Assembly (NCBI RefSeq): GCF_027789125.1
Contig: NZ_JAQFVF010000022.1
Location: 124,001 to 188,000 of the forward strand
From: Paenibacillus aestuarii
GTDB taxonomy: Bacteria; Bacillota; Bacilli; Paenibacillales; NBRC-103111
DNA: 64,000 bases
Reading direction: 5' to 3'
The notes beneath the pieces are model-generated. The model was not told where the DNA came from, made no database searches, and saw only the letters and a program-made list of their open reading frames with translations. Both the position numbers and the translations under genes were made by a program. Shown in pieces: positions 24,150 through 33,080 of this stretch (the stretch's first letter is position 1; the number at the start of each line of letters is the position of its first letter).

Positions 24150-25103
24150 GTGGCGGCGAAGCTGAGCGGCATGGCACATTCGGACAATACGAAGCTGGCA
24201 TGGTTAGAAACAGACCGATTCATGTATCAATTTATCGAACAAGCCTGGGATCTCTTCTGCGTGATCGATATTCAGGGCGATTTGTTGTATGCTTCACCGA
24301 GTTTCGAACGTGTTGTCGGGTTTCATCCGATGACACTGGATCATATCTTTGCGCTTGTTGACTCCGAATATCGGATGGATCTGCATAAGCTGTTCATCAA
24401 GACGATGCAGAGCCTGAGCAGCAGCAAGCTGGAGTTCCGGGCCAAACGCGCAGCCGAAGGCCATGTATGGCTGGAATGTACAGCGATTCCAATCAAGGAC
24501 AACCACGGTAATCTGGTGCAGATTACATATGGGCTTAATGATATTACGACGCGCAAACACCAAGAAAACCGGCTGATTGCGATGGCTTATCACGATCCGC
24601 TGACAGGATTGCCTAACCGCAGGCTGTTTAAGGATCAGTTGAGCCAGATGATTGCAGGCACGAAGCGGAACGGCACGCCATTCGCCTTATTATACTGTGA
24701 TATCGATGATTTTAAGACGATCAACGATACGATGGGTCATGATGTCGGCGACGGCTTCCTGCAGGAGTTTGTGACGCGGATTCAAGGGTGCTTAGGCGAC
24801 AAAGACTTTTTCTCGCGCATGGGCGGTGACGAGTTCGCCATCCTGCTGCATGCCATCGACTCCGAGGCGCAAGTGAACGGGGTTGCTCAGCGGATTGTAA
24901 GCTGTATGGAACAGCCTTGGGAGGTTAAAGGGCATTCATTTCGGGCAACCGTTAGCATAGGCATTACGCTGTACAATGAGTTTAGTGACGGGACAAGCAT
25001 CATGAAGCAAGTGGACGTAGCGCTTTATCAGGTGAAAACGAGGGGCAAAAGAAACTTTCAGCTTTTTCAAATGAATTCGATGCCGAATGAGCGGCAGACT
25101 TAA
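24150..25103 (+). CDS. PAS-GGDEF diguanylate cyclase
   Basis: This 317-residue soluble protein has a PAS/PAC sensor at about 27-137 and a GGDEF domain at about 145-308. The latter has the start motif DPLTGLPNRRLF and the active-site GGDEF at 225-229, so it should synthesise c-di-GMP from two GTP. The inhibitory I-site arginine five residues upstream is replaced (GDKD instead of RxxD at 216-219), so product inhibition at that site is probably lost. GTG 24150 follows GAGGTGG at 8 nt. It is monocistronic with its own terminator; the PilZ protein at 20263 may be a receptor. Confidence 0.9.
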   Translation: MAAKLSGMAHSDNTKLAWLETDRFMYQFIEQAWDLFCVIDIQGDLLYASPSFERVVGFHPMTLDHIFALVDSEYRMDLHKLFIKTMQSLSSSKLEFRAKRAAEGHVWLECTAIPIKDNHGNLVQITYGLNDITTRKHQENRLIAMAYHDPLTGLPNRRLFKDQLSQMIAGTKRNGTPFALLYCDIDDFKTINDTMGHDVGDGFLQEFVTRIQGCLGDKDFFSRMGGDEFAILLHAIDSEAQVNGVAQRIVSCMEQPWEVKGHSFRATVSIGITLYNEFSDGTSIMKQVDVALYQVKTRGKRNFQLFQMNSMPNERQT

Positions 25104-25107
25104 ATAC

Positions 25108-25148
25108 AACCGTTGTGATGTGCGGAGCACTTACAGCGGTTTTTTTGT
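25108..25148 (+). terminator. rho-independent terminator
   Basis: AACCG(T)TGT..GTGC and GCAC..ACA(G)CGGTT pair, followed by TTTTTTG, 5 nt after the cyclase stop. Confidence 0.8.
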
Positions 25149-25249
25149 TGTCTCCAATATTTACTCGTAGCCCTAACGGTATACATTCCTGCAAAATAGA
25201 AGTTAATGTGCCGAAGTTTTTCAAATCCTCGGGTAAGGAGATGATGTTA

Positions 25250-26881
25250 TTGAAAATTCGAAGGAAGCTCACGAAGCTTGCTGCTGTAGTCTCCATTGCA
25301 GCGTTAATGACGACTTGGCTGAGCCAGGACGGGCAAGTGAAAGCCGAGGCAATATCCGCTCAAGGAAAATTTAATATGTCATATATGTATTTTGGGAGTC
25401 CGAGCACGTATGTGTCCCAAGTGAACAAAAGCGGACAAACACTGGATGTGGTATCTCCTAGTTATTTTCATTTAGATAGCGTTGGCAGTTTGCAACTGGA
25501 TGATTCGCTGCAGGCCTCTTTTATTACGGAGATGCATGCGCAAGGGAAAAAGGTAGTCCCGTTTCTGAGCAACGATTTCGATGCGGCGGTCGGAGCTGCA
25601 GCCATTACGAACCGCGACACGCTAGTTGATCAACTTGTGCAGGCGATTCAATCCAATAATCTGGATGGCATTAATATGGATATTGAAAATGTGGATGCGG
25701 CTTACCGTGATCAATACACGGATTTCGTAAAGATGCTTCGGGACAAGCTGTCGAGCAGCAAGGAAGTATCTGTGGCGGTAGCGGCAAACCCGACAGGCAC
25801 GACCAAGAGCTGGATCGGTCTTTATGATTACAAAGCTTTGTCTGCTGTCAGTGATTATTTAATGCTAATGGCATACGATGAGAGCTACCCGGGTGATCCG
25901 ACGCCCGGTCCTGTGGCTAGCATGCCCTTTGTCGAGAAATCCATTCAGTATGCGCTGACCCAGATGCCGTCTGAAAAACTGGTGCTCGGCGTTCCGTTCT
26001 ACGGGCGCTACTGGAACCAGGACGCGTCCTTCAATGGCTCCGGGGTTTCCCTGCAAACGTTGAATAAGCTGATGCAGACGTATCAGGGAACGACCCGGTA
26101 CGACTCCGCGAGCCAATCACCCGTGGCTACGTTCGTGATTCAACCGAATGATCAGGAAACGACGATTAGCGGGAAAACGCTCCCTGCCGGCACCTACACG
26201 GTCTGGTACGAGAACGAGCAGTCGTTGAAAGCCAAGCTTCAGCTCGTTAACAAGTACAAGCTGAAAGGAACAGGAAGTTGGAGCTTGAATCAGGAGCTCG
26301 CGTCTACGTGGGATTACTACAGCCTGTGGGTGGACGGCTTCTATTTTGCCGATATGCAGAAGCATTGGGCTCAAGCGGACGTGCTCGCCGCAGCGAACCG
26401 CGGCTGGATGGTCGGCACTTCCTCGAGTGCATTCTCGCCTGACACGGCGCTCACCAGGGCTCAAGCCGCGGCCATTATGGTCCGCGTGCTGGGCCTTTCC
26501 GGCGAATCGGTCTCTGCATCCGCCGCTGGCTTCAAAGACGTGCCTGCTTCCCACTGGGCGCAGCAGGACATCCTGATCGCGAAGCAGCACGGGCTGATCC
26601 AAGGGATCAGCGACGATCGCTTCGCGCCGGATCAAAGCATTACGCGGGAGCAGATGTCCGTGCTCCTCTCCCGCGTGCTGAAGCTGCAGCCGAAGAGTGG
26701 AACGGCTGCAAAGTTCTCCGACGTGCCAGCAGACAGCTGGTCGGCTGAGGCTATTGCTGCGATGAGCAGCAACGGCCTCGTCGACGGCTACGCAGGCGGC
26801 ACGTTCCGCCCCGGCGCGTCGTTGACACGCGCCGAGATGGCGACGCTGCTCAGCCGCGTCGCACCGCTGCTCGCGAAGTGA
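25250..26881 (+). CDS. secreted GH18 glycosidase with three SLH modules
   Basis: This 543-residue protein has a signal peptide (1-34, cleavage after KAEA) and a glycoside hydrolase family 18 barrel (about 40-370) with the catalytic motif DGINMDIE, the acid being E146. Three SLH modules at about 372-540 anchor it to the wall. The GH18 part resembles the YaaH/YdhD-type enzymes acting on spore cortex or wall GlcNAc linkages rather than classic chitinases. TTG 25250 is chosen because AAGGAG is 9 nt away; ATG 25241 and 25244 are too close to it. Confidence 0.9.
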   Translation: MKIRRKLTKLAAVVSIAALMTTWLSQDGQVKAEAISAQGKFNMSYMYFGSPSTYVSQVNKSGQTLDVVSPSYFHLDSVGSLQLDDSLQASFITEMHAQGKKVVPFLSNDFDAAVGAAAITNRDTLVDQLVQAIQSNNLDGINMDIENVDAAYRDQYTDFVKMLRDKLSSSKEVSVAVAANPTGTTKSWIGLYDYKALSAVSDYLMLMAYDESYPGDPTPGPVASMPFVEKSIQYALTQMPSEKLVLGVPFYGRYWNQDASFNGSGVSLQTLNKLMQTYQGTTRYDSASQSPVATFVIQPNDQETTISGKTLPAGTYTVWYENEQSLKAKLQLVNKYKLKGTGSWSLNQELASTWDYYSLWVDGFYFADMQKHWAQADVLAAANRGWMVGTSSSAFSPDTALTRAQAAAIMVRVLGLSGESVSASAAGFKDVPASHWAQQDILIAKQHGLIQGISDDRFAPDQSITREQMSVLLSRVLKLQPKSGTAAKFSDVPADSWSAEAIAAMSSNGLVDGYAGGTFRPGASLTRAEMATLLSRVAPLLAK

Positions 26882-26892
26882 GCAGCGACATG

Positions 26893-26927
26893 AAGAAGCC
26901 TGCGCATCTTAGGTGCGCAGGCTTCTT
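26893..26927. terminator. bidirectional terminator
   Basis: AAGAAGCCTGCGCA and TGCGCAGGCTTCTT form a perfect 14-bp stem with a 7-nt loop between convergent genes; T-tracts are short. Confidence 0.75.
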
Positions 26928-26932
26928 GGCGT

Positions 26933-27406
26933 TTACCGCGGCGGCCGTGGGGGCCGCGGGGGGTGGAGCGCGTCTTCGAAGTCGCCGACGCCGACGTCAT
27001 CGCCGAGCTTCACGAAGGTGGTTTGCTGCTTCGGTCCCGGCTTGTTAGTGACCGACTGCCGGAAGTGTTTGATCCTTGTTTCCGATTGCGAGGTCACATT
27101 ACTACCGATCTGGAACAGTGCGGAGGAGGAAACACCGAGAATGCGCACGGGTCCGACACAAATGAACGACCCCCAGTTATTGACCGTCATCTGGACGGGT
27201 TCCGGCGGCTGGGGGACAGGGAAAGGCCTACGGAAGAACGGGTAAACGTCGAAATTGCCCTCATTGCCGTAGAAATAAGGAATTTCCCTCTGGACGGCCA
27301 GGGCTTGTGTGTGCAGCTCCGTTCGGACATGATCCCCGATATGTAAGATGCTGCTTGAGCTGATGCCGTTGATGTCGACGGAATCAACGATTGAGATGCG
27401 CGCCAT
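26933..27406 (-). CDS. gerPE: spore germination protein GerPE
   Basis: This is a 157-residue coat-associated protein of the gerP operon, needed for germinant access through the spore coat. N-terminal SIVDSVDINGISSSSILHIGD and central VNNWGSFICVGPVRILGVSSSALFQIGS show the internal SS..L.IGD repeat typical of GerP proteins. The C-terminus ends in a short PRPP repeat. ATG 27406 follows GGAGAGGT, so the upstream Arg-rich frame is excluded. It is the last gene of this operon, directly before a terminator; no gerPF follows. Confidence 0.9.
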   Translation of the reverse strand: MARISIVDSVDINGISSSSILHIGDHVRTELHTQALAVQREIPYFYGNEGNFDVYPFFRRPFPVPQPPEPVQMTVNNWGSFICVGPVRILGVSSSALFQIGSNVTSQSETRIKHFRQSVTNKPGPKQQTTFVKLGDDVGVGDFEDALHPPRPPRPPR

Positions 27407-27410
27407 TTGC

Positions 27411-27593
27411 TTACCTCTCCGCAGGCAGCGGCACAAATGGCGAAATAATGACGGATTCAGGCGGCGTATCGAACATCGATGACAGCGTAATATTTTTCGT
27501 ATCGCCAATCAAAAAGATCGAGGAGCTCGCAACCCCGATGATGCGGACGTTGCCGACGTTTAGCTGCTTATTTTCCACACAGAAGTTAATCAT
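27411..27593 (-). CDS. gerPD: spore germination protein GerPD
   Basis: This is a 60-residue protein with the family pattern NVGNVRIIGVASSSIFLIGD (residues 13-32) and a C-terminal ISPFVPLP. AAGGAAGGATG precedes ATG 27593. It sits 4 nt before gerPE and 6 nt after gerPC, so translation is tightly coupled in the operon. Length matches B. subtilis GerPD (58 aa). Confidence 0.88.
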   Translation of the reverse strand: MINFCVENKQLNVGNVRIIGVASSSIFLIGDTKNITLSSMFDTPPESVIISPFVPLPAER

Positions 27594-27599
27594 CAGTCA

Positions 27600-28322
27600 T
27601 CATCCTTCCTTCTTGGGTAAGCTGGCTATGTATGTTTCAAGCGCACTCAAAATATCCTGCTTCGTTTTCTCCATAATGCTAGTGGTGATCGCTTCCATCG
27701 GTTCTTTAAAACCGACGCCGCGGTACTGATTCACATAATGTTGAATGCGGGTATCCAATTGCTTGCGGATATCGTCGAGAATCAGCTCTTTGTAGCCATC
27801 ATCGAGCGGCTGCCGGTATTTCTGCTCCAGGCTCCGCAGATCGGCCTGCACCTCTTGCTGCAAATACTGATCGATGCCTGAGGACACATCTTGTTGGATG
27901 GAGGAGCCTGGCGCTGCCGCCGGCTGTCCGGATATTCCCGCCGGACCTGATTCCGGACCAGCCTCGGCCATACCCTCGTTCATGAAGCCGGGGAAACCGT
28001 CACTGCCGACAGGAGTCCCATTCACAGAGAAATCTTCGATCCCCTTCAAGGTGCTGGGATTGAGACCGATGGTCAGCGTGCCATCGAGCTTCTCGACCTT
28101 AAGCTGGTCAAAATTGTATTCGATTTTATCAATATGAATCTTGGATTGCTCTTTGGCACTGCTGATGTCGGTTTGCATTTTGCCCATAGTTTGCTGGAGT
28201 TGGTTCACGGTTTGCTGCAATTGGTTCACGGTCTGCTCCAGTTGATCGATACGCTTCTGCTGTGCTTCCAGGCAGGTGCAGATCTGTTGAGCCCATTGCT
28301 GCCAAGTGACGGGATTGTGCAT
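27600..28322 (-). CDS. gerPC: spore germination protein GerPC
   Basis: This is a 240-residue protein with a strong N-terminal coiled coil (about 14-70, with repeated QLEQTVNQLQQTVNQLQQT heptads). It is followed by a beta segment, IDKIEYNFDQLKVEKLDGTLTIGLNP, the GerPC hallmark, then a Pro/Gly/Ala linker (about 120-150) and a helical C-terminus. GAGGTG lies 9 nt before ATG 28322, preferred over GTG 28334. It is the longest protein of the operon, as in Bacillus. Confidence 0.9.
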   Translation of the reverse strand: MHNPVTWQQWAQQICTCLEAQQKRIDQLEQTVNQLQQTVNQLQQTMGKMQTDISSAKEQSKIHIDKIEYNFDQLKVEKLDGTLTIGLNPSTLKGIEDFSVNGTPVGSDGFPGFMNEGMAEAGPESGPAGISGQPAAAPGSSIQQDVSSGIDQYLQQEVQADLRSLEQKYRQPLDDGYKELILDDIRKQLDTRIQHYVNQYRGVGFKEPMEAITTSIMEKTKQDILSALETYIASLPKKEG

Positions 28323-28383
28323 CTTCAGGTGCACCTCATTTCTTATTTCGCTAATGGATGCGGTGATGGACGCTTAAGCGGAA

Positions 28384-28593
28384 TCACGTTGGAGGCGGCA
28401 GGGGAACGAGGGACAACGGGTTGGTCGCGCTCGTGCCGAGCTGGGCGGCTGGTTCGACGAAGCCTCCTGTGTTATAGAGGTTGGATAAGGAACGGATCGA
28501 TCCCGCACTGCCGATTTGCAGAACAGAGGAGTTGGCGACAGAGCCCACCTTCAAATATTGAATCATGATCGATTGATGGATCGTGCAATTCAT
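28384..28593 (-). CDS. gerPB: spore germination protein GerPB
   Basis: This is a 69-residue protein with IQYLKVGSVANSSVLQIGSAGSI near the N-terminus (shared SSVLQIG core of the GerP family) and a Pro/Leu-rich end. It starts at ATG 28593 after GAGGTG. It is the second gene of the operon, 23 nt after gerPA, with a 61-nt gap before gerPC. Confidence 0.88.
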   Translation of the reverse strand: MNCTIHQSIMIQYLKVGSVANSSVLQIGSAGSIRSLSNLYNTGGFVEPAAQLGTSATNPLSLVPLPPPT

Positions 28594-28616
28594 CTATTTG
28601 TGAACACCTCGCTTTG

Positions 28617-28841
28617 TTAGATGATCACTCCGCTTGCATTGTTCTCGATCAGATCGGAGTCGTTCGTTACCGTATTGCTGTAAGCATTATAGATACGAGG
28701 AAAGTCCCCAGTGTTGAAAGAGCCTGCGCCGGCAAATGTTTTGGAAGAACTGTTGGGGCTGATGATGACGGAATCGCCGAAATGTACAACAGAACTGGGT
28801 CCCACGGTGAGAATTTTGACAACGCCTACGATGGACGGCAT
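28617..28841 (-). CDS. gerPA: GerPA/GerPF-family spore germination protein
   Basis: This is a 74-residue protein containing FAGAGSFNTGDF (residues 36-47), shared by the paralogues GerPA and GerPF, after the usual VQFGD-like VVHFGDSVIISP. ATG 28841 follows AAGGAGGAGC. Being first in the operon it is called GerPA by position; sequence alone does not separate PA from PF. A SigK-like promoter is visible upstream. Confidence 0.88.
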   Translation of the reverse strand: MPSIVGVVKILTVGPSSVVHFGDSVIISPNSSSKTFAGAGSFNTGDFPRIYNAYSNTVTNDSDLIENNASGVII

Positions 28842-28873
28842 AGATGCTCCTCCTTGCTTCAAGCCTTCACGTT

Positions 28874-28901
28874 CAGTATATGAGGACATTCGCCTAGAGG
28901 T
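28874..28901 (-). promoter_or_regulatory. possible SigK-type promoter of gerP
   Basis: On the minus strand AC, 17 nt, then CATATACTG resembles the SigK pattern AC-N16/17-CATAnnnTA (last A replaced). gerP in B. subtilis is transcribed late in the mother cell by SigK. The match is partial. Confidence 0.35.
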
Positions 28902-28978
28902 GCCCTGATTTTTGGGCGGGCTGTTGTCACGATCCGCACGTATACACATATACTGTTTATGAAAATGAGGTGATGAGC

Positions 28979-29440
28979 TTGAGCGGGTTTAGCCGCCACC
29001 CTTGGCTGAAATGGGAGCAGATTGAAAAGTTTTTAGGGCAAAAGCTGCCTTTCGGTGAAAAAGGGCAGACCTTTCTAGATAATATGTCGTGGGTTGAAGG
29101 ATATGTACAGGACATGCTGAAAAAAGCGATGCCGAACACGGAGGTCAACACATCCTCTCGAGCCGGATCCACCTCGACGGAAACCTTTGAGACGCACGAA
29201 CATGTGATCGTCAAAGTGAAGCTGCCCAAAGACGAAGATCCGAGAGCCATGCGTGTATTCGTGAAATCCAATCAAATTAAGATCACAGGTTATTTGAGCG
29301 GCAAAAAGAAGACTGTTAAGCTTCCGACCCTTGTGCTGCCGCGATCTACGCGGGTGACCTACAAGCAGCGGATATTGGAGATCCGGGTGCGGAAAAGCGG
29401 GCTCAAAGAGCATTATGTCGAGGCGTTTATTCGATTCTAG
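28979..29440 (+). CDS. Hsp20/alpha-crystallin-like protein
   Basis: This protein of about 153 residues has an N-terminal amphipathic region (HPWLKWEQIEKFLGQKLPF) and an alpha-crystallin-like beta sandwich (about 68-153, ETFETHEHVIVKVKLPKDED..VKSNQIKITGYLSGKKKTVKLP). Relatives in spore formers include CotP-like small heat-shock proteins. Its position divergent from gerP suggests a spore or coat role, which is inference. GAGGTGAT best fits TTG 28979; ATG 28973 and GTG 28970 are close alternatives. Confidence 0.75.
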   Translation: MSGFSRHPWLKWEQIEKFLGQKLPFGEKGQTFLDNMSWVEGYVQDMLKKAMPNTEVNTSSRAGSTSTETFETHEHVIVKVKLPKDEDPRAMRVFVKSNQIKITGYLSGKKKTVKLPTLVLPRSTRVTYKQRILEIRVRKSGLKEHYVEAFIRF

Positions 29441-29453
29441 CCGGACGGAAATC

Positions 29454-29492
29454 AAAAGCCCTGTACCACCTGATAAGGGGGGACAGGGCTTT
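29454..29492. terminator. bidirectional terminator
   Basis: AAAGCCCTGT and ACAGGGCTTT form a stem with an 18-nt loop between convergent genes. Confidence 0.75.
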
Positions 29493-29512
29493 GTGATAGA
29501 CGGCGCGCTGGG

Positions 29513-30880
29513 TCAGACACATGTTATCGGCAGTGTGACGATCACTGTAGTGCCGCGGCCGAGTTGGCTTTGAAGCTTGATCGTTCCCTTATGCTGCTGG
29601 ACGATGTTCATGGCGATCGCGAGGCCGAGGCCTACGCCGCCTTGCTTGCGATTCCTTGCTTTATCCGCCCGGTAAAAGCGATCGAAGAGGTGGGGCAGAT
29701 CTTTCTCGGCGATGCCAATGCCCTGATCGATAAAGAGCAGCTTGACGGATTCAGCGTTCTCCTGTTCGATGCGAATCTCAACGGCCTGCTTGCTGTATTT
29801 GAGCGCGTTGTCGACCAGAATGACGAGGAGCTGCTTGATTTTGGCAGGGTGTCCGGTGATCTGCAGCTCTTCCATATTCGGCGGCAGGTGAACTTCAATG
29901 CTGCGGCCGGAGGACACTCGCAGCGACGAGGCCGTTTGCCGGGCGAGATGCAGCAGATCAAAGGGAACGGCTTGTTCGCAGCTTTCACGTTCCATACTGG
30001 TTAAGGACAGCAGCTGTTGGGTGAGGAGCTTCAATTGGGTGGCCTCAGACTGAATCGCGTCCAGTGCTTCTTCGCGCAGCTTATCATCACTGAGGGCCCA
30101 GCGGCGAAGCAAGCTCGCATAGCTGTCGATAATCGTAAGCGGGGTGCGGAGCTCATGGGAGGCGTCGGCGAGAAACTGTTCCTGCTTCTCGAACGTTTCC
30201 TCCAGGCGGTCCATCATCCGGTTGAACGTCGCCCCCAGCCGATAAAGTTCGTCGTTAGGCCGATTCTCTGACAGTTCGATGCGGCGGAAAGCGCCGCTAT
30301 TCTCAATGTTCTGCATCGTGCCGATGAGATGGAGGAGCGGCCGGAAGATGAACTTGGTATATTGATAGCCCCCTATGAGAGCAATGAGAAGCGCCCCGAC
30401 CGAAGTTAGCAGCAGAATCGAGATGAGCGTGTTGGAGTATTCGCCTAACTTTTTTAGGCTCCGACCAATCTCTAACGTGGCCACTTGATGGCCTTGGTCA
30501 AAGACAGGAACTCTGACGAATATGTAAATACCGTCGCTGGCCGTCTCGACCGTATCGGTTTCCTTGTTTACATAAGTTGCGTGATAGCGGAGCAAGCTCA
30601 CATCTGTATAAATCTGGTAGAGCACTTTGGAATCCGGAGTAATGTAGCGCAGCATTTCCTGCGGAATGAGGAACTCATCCAACTGGCTGTTATCTGTCCA
30701 GTACTCCGGGTGATGAGGCAAGTCACGCTGCAGCAGCGCGCGCGTTTTTTCCTTCAGCAGTTCGATCTCGCCGTTGGTCGTCACACGAATGAACATGTAG
30801 TAGACGAAGGTGAAGCTGAAAAAAAGGATTAGCATGAGTCCGGCGGTCATCCAAAGCGTGAACTTGACCTTCAGACTCAT
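29513..30880 (-). CDS. sensor histidine kinase (two-component system A)
   Basis: This 455-residue kinase has membrane helices at about 10-31 and 152-173 with an extracytoplasmic sensor (32-151) between them. A HAMP domain follows at about 175-228, then HisKA with the phospho-accepting H242 in DASHELRTPLT and a HATPase_c domain ending about 450 (N box LVDNALKYS, G boxes GIGIAEKDLPHLFDRF and GVGLGLAI). It overlaps the response-regulator stop by 4 nt (ATGA), so translation is coupled. The stimulus is unknown; architecture resembles ArlS/YkoH-type kinases. Confidence 0.93.
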   Translation of the reverse strand: MSLKVKFTLWMTAGLMLILFFSFTFVYYMFIRVTTNGEIELLKEKTRALLQRDLPHHPEYWTDNSQLDEFLIPQEMLRYITPDSKVLYQIYTDVSLLRYHATYVNKETDTVETASDGIYIFVRVPVFDQGHQVATLEIGRSLKKLGEYSNTLISILLLTSVGALLIALIGGYQYTKFIFRPLLHLIGTMQNIENSGAFRRIELSENRPNDELYRLGATFNRMMDRLEETFEKQEQFLADASHELRTPLTIIDSYASLLRRWALSDDKLREEALDAIQSEATQLKLLTQQLLSLTSMERESCEQAVPFDLLHLARQTASSLRVSSGRSIEVHLPPNMEELQITGHPAKIKQLLVILVDNALKYSKQAVEIRIEQENAESVKLLFIDQGIGIAEKDLPHLFDRFYRADKARNRKQGGVGLGLAIAMNIVQQHKGTIKLQSQLGRGTTVIVTLPITCV

Positions 30881-31632
30881 CGTTGCGTTGTCTCGCCCTT
30901 CGCAGGGGCGGTCCCTTCAGCATCCGGATCTTCTTTGTTTAGAGATTCGCATTTGAGCATATAACCGACACCGCGAATCGTCTGGATCAGCTTGCAGGAG
31001 AAGGGTTTGTCAATCTTTTGCCGCAAATAGCGGATGTACACATCAACTACGTTGGTATCGCCTACAAAATCGTATCCCCAGACCTCGGAAATAATTTGCT
31101 CGCGGGACATCACTTCGTCTTGATGCTGGATGAGGAAGCGGAGCAAATCAAACTCGGTCGGCGTCAATTCGATCGGCTTGCCTTCGCGAACGACGGCCCG
31201 GCTTTTTAAGTCCATCGTCAGGTCATCGATCTTCAGGACATTGGCATCGACAGGCTGCTCCTGCAGTTCCCTCTCGCGGAGCAAGCGGCGCACCCGGGCC
31301 AGCAGCTCCTCGATGGCAAACGGCTTGGTCACGTAATCGTTTGCTCCCTGATCCAGGCCGCTGACGCGGTCAGGCACCGCATCTCGTGCAGTCAGCAGGA
31401 TGATGGGAAGAAGCGCATCGACTTGCCGAATGCGCCGGAGCACCTCAAGCCCGCTCATCTCGGGCAGCATAATATCCAGCAAGACTAGTGCCCAGTCCGA
31501 TTCTGTTAAAGCGGCATGCAAGCCGCTGCGACCGTCGGTTTCAATATGAACCTGATACCCCTCATGCTCCAGTTCCAACTGCAGCACCCGGGCGATACGA
31601 TCCTCATCCTCAATAAGCAGAATGCGGCTCAT
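30877..31632 (-). CDS. OmpR-family response regulator (two-component system A)
   Basis: This 251-residue regulator has a receiver with acidic ED/DE start (LLIEDEDR), phosphoacceptor Asp in LVLLDIMLPE and Lys in VTKPFAI. The winged helix ends TIRGVGYMLK. An acidic extra C-terminal tail of about 20 residues follows (NKEDPDAEGTAPAKG). ATG 31632 is chosen over GTG 31644 on spacing to GGGAG. The kinase follows with a 4-nt overlap. Confidence 0.93.
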   Translation of the reverse strand: MSRILLIEDEDRIARVLQLELEHEGYQVHIETDGRSGLHAALTESDWALVLLDIMLPEMSGLEVLRRIRQVDALLPIILLTARDAVPDRVSGLDQGANDYVTKPFAIEELLARVRRLLRERELQEQPVDANVLKIDDLTMDLKSRAVVREGKPIELTPTEFDLLRFLIQHQDEVMSREQIISEVWGYDFVGDTNVVDVYIRYLRQKIDKPFSCKLIQTIRGVGYMLKCESLNKEDPDAEGTAPAKGETTQR

Positions 31633-31724
31633 GCGGGTATACACTCCCTACCTTTTTTGGTTAATATCCGCAATCCGGGCTGAAAGTATCCTCTGCAAAG
31701 TCCGTCTCTGCACAAAGAGTGGTA

Positions 31725-32216
31725 TTAAGATGGTGACCGCCAAGCGCCGAGCAGCTTGCGGATGAGGACAATCTGCCCGGCATGATGGGCATCATGCAGG
31801 ATCCAGAGCGGCAACTCCTGACCGAGCGTGGAGGAGGCGCCATAGGGGCGGCTAAGGTCGGCATCTGTCAGTGCGCCGATCGCTGCGCGTAGTTGCTTCG
31901 CGATGGCATGCGCATGCTTGACGGTGGCTTGCCAGCTTTCCGCGTCGTCCGGGTTGCCCGGGGGGCCGAAGGTTTCCTCATTGTTGCTTGCGCTTTTGTC
32001 AAAGGCTGAACCGGTTAGACGGCTTACCAATCTTTCGTTGTAATAGTTCATGTGGTTTAACGTTTGCCAGATGCTGTTGGCTCCGCCGACCGGCTTGTAG
32101 GCTGCTTCTTTGGCTGTGAGCCCGTTTAAGGCGACAGAGACGGGAACGATCCATTCTTCCTTTTCCCAGATGTGATCCCATTGCAGGACAAGCTGATTCA
32201 CTTGATTTTGACTCAT
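31725..32216 (-). CDS. DinB-family protein
   Basis: This 163-residue four-helix bundle has candidate metal ligands in LNHMNYYNER (His about 54) and HDAHHAGQI (His about 140-144), the usual DinB triad. DinB-fold proteins include thiol-S-transferases and damage-inducible proteins; the activity is not determinable here. It lies upstream of the two-component genes on the same strand with a 92-nt gap, so co-transcription is possible but not shown. Confidence 0.8.
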   Translation of the reverse strand: MSQNQVNQLVLQWDHIWEKEEWIVPVSVALNGLTAKEAAYKPVGGANSIWQTLNHMNYYNERLVSRLTGSAFDKSASNNEETFGPPGNPDDAESWQATVKHAHAIAKQLRAAIGALTDADLSRPYGASSTLGQELPLWILHDAHHAGQIVLIRKLLGAWRSPS

Positions 32217-32385
32217 GTTTGGATGGCCTCCTCATTGGGGAAATTGGGTGTGGGCGTTGAAATGTAACTAGCTAATAGTTGGTTAAGGCGTTACAATGAA
32301 AATATAGCATAGATTTATTTTGGTAACAACTGTAACTCGCATTAGGTGGTTACGTGGTTGTATGGGTATGGGGGCATGTTGAAAT

Positions 32386-32952
32386 ATGGAATCACTCTGG
32401 ACAGATTTTGTAAACAGCGACTATCATGACTGGCGGGGGAGCGGGCGTTCGGAGAATCGGCTTGTGCTGTCATCGTGGCAGCATGCCTTTTTGGGCAAAT
32501 GGTGTTTGTCTGCGCCAATCCCTGCTTTGGAAGACGATATTCGTGTTCTAGAGCAGTTTCGCGGGCGTTTGCAGCAGTTGGCTGCTGATTTGTCAGAAGG
32601 AGGGGCCATGGCTCAAGCTGACCGGGACTGGCTCAATGCGGCGATGTCTGGGGGACTTATTACCCGGCAGCTTGCGGGTGAAGGGAGCGAATTGCACTTG
32701 AGCATGGTGCCTGCTAAGCAGGAGTGGACGCAAGTGATGGCTGAGGTCGCCGCTGATTTCGCCGGAACTGTGATAGAGGGAGAAACGGTGCGGATTCGGT
32801 TCTGTGAGAACAGCGACTGCAGATGGGTATTCTATGACGATACGCGGAACCGGACCAAGCGGTATTGTGATGATAAAATGTGCGGCAATCTCATGAAGGT
32901 TCGCCGGTTTCGAGCGAAGAAAAAAGCCGAGGCCATCAAGGACAACGGGTAG
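32386..32952 (+). CDS. CGNR zinc-finger (ABATE-domain) protein
   Basis: This 188-residue protein has an N-terminal ABATE-type helical ligand-binding domain (about 5-125) and a C-terminal CGNR zinc finger with CENSDC (about 145-150) and CDDKMCGNLMKVRRFR. The latter is a DNA-binding treble-clef finger, so a stress-responsive transcriptional regulator is likely. Its ribosome binding site is weak. The stop is followed by 130 nt before the next gene. Confidence 0.85.
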   Translation: MESLWTDFVNSDYHDWRGSGRSENRLVLSSWQHAFLGKWCLSAPIPALEDDIRVLEQFRGRLQQLAADLSEGGAMAQADRDWLNAAMSGGLITRQLAGEGSELHLSMVPAKQEWTQVMAEVAADFAGTVIEGETVRIRFCENSDCRWVFYDDTRNRTKRYCDDKMCGNLMKVRRFRAKKKAEAIKDNG

Positions 32953-33080
32953 CGGGCAGGAAGAGGACAGCAGGGGAACAACGTGGGACAGCTTCGCATG
33001 TTTTGTTCGTTAGCCTAGTCCACGTTCATCCTCATGCTCATATGATAATCGTGTATAAGCTGAATGAAGGAGTCGGAGAC

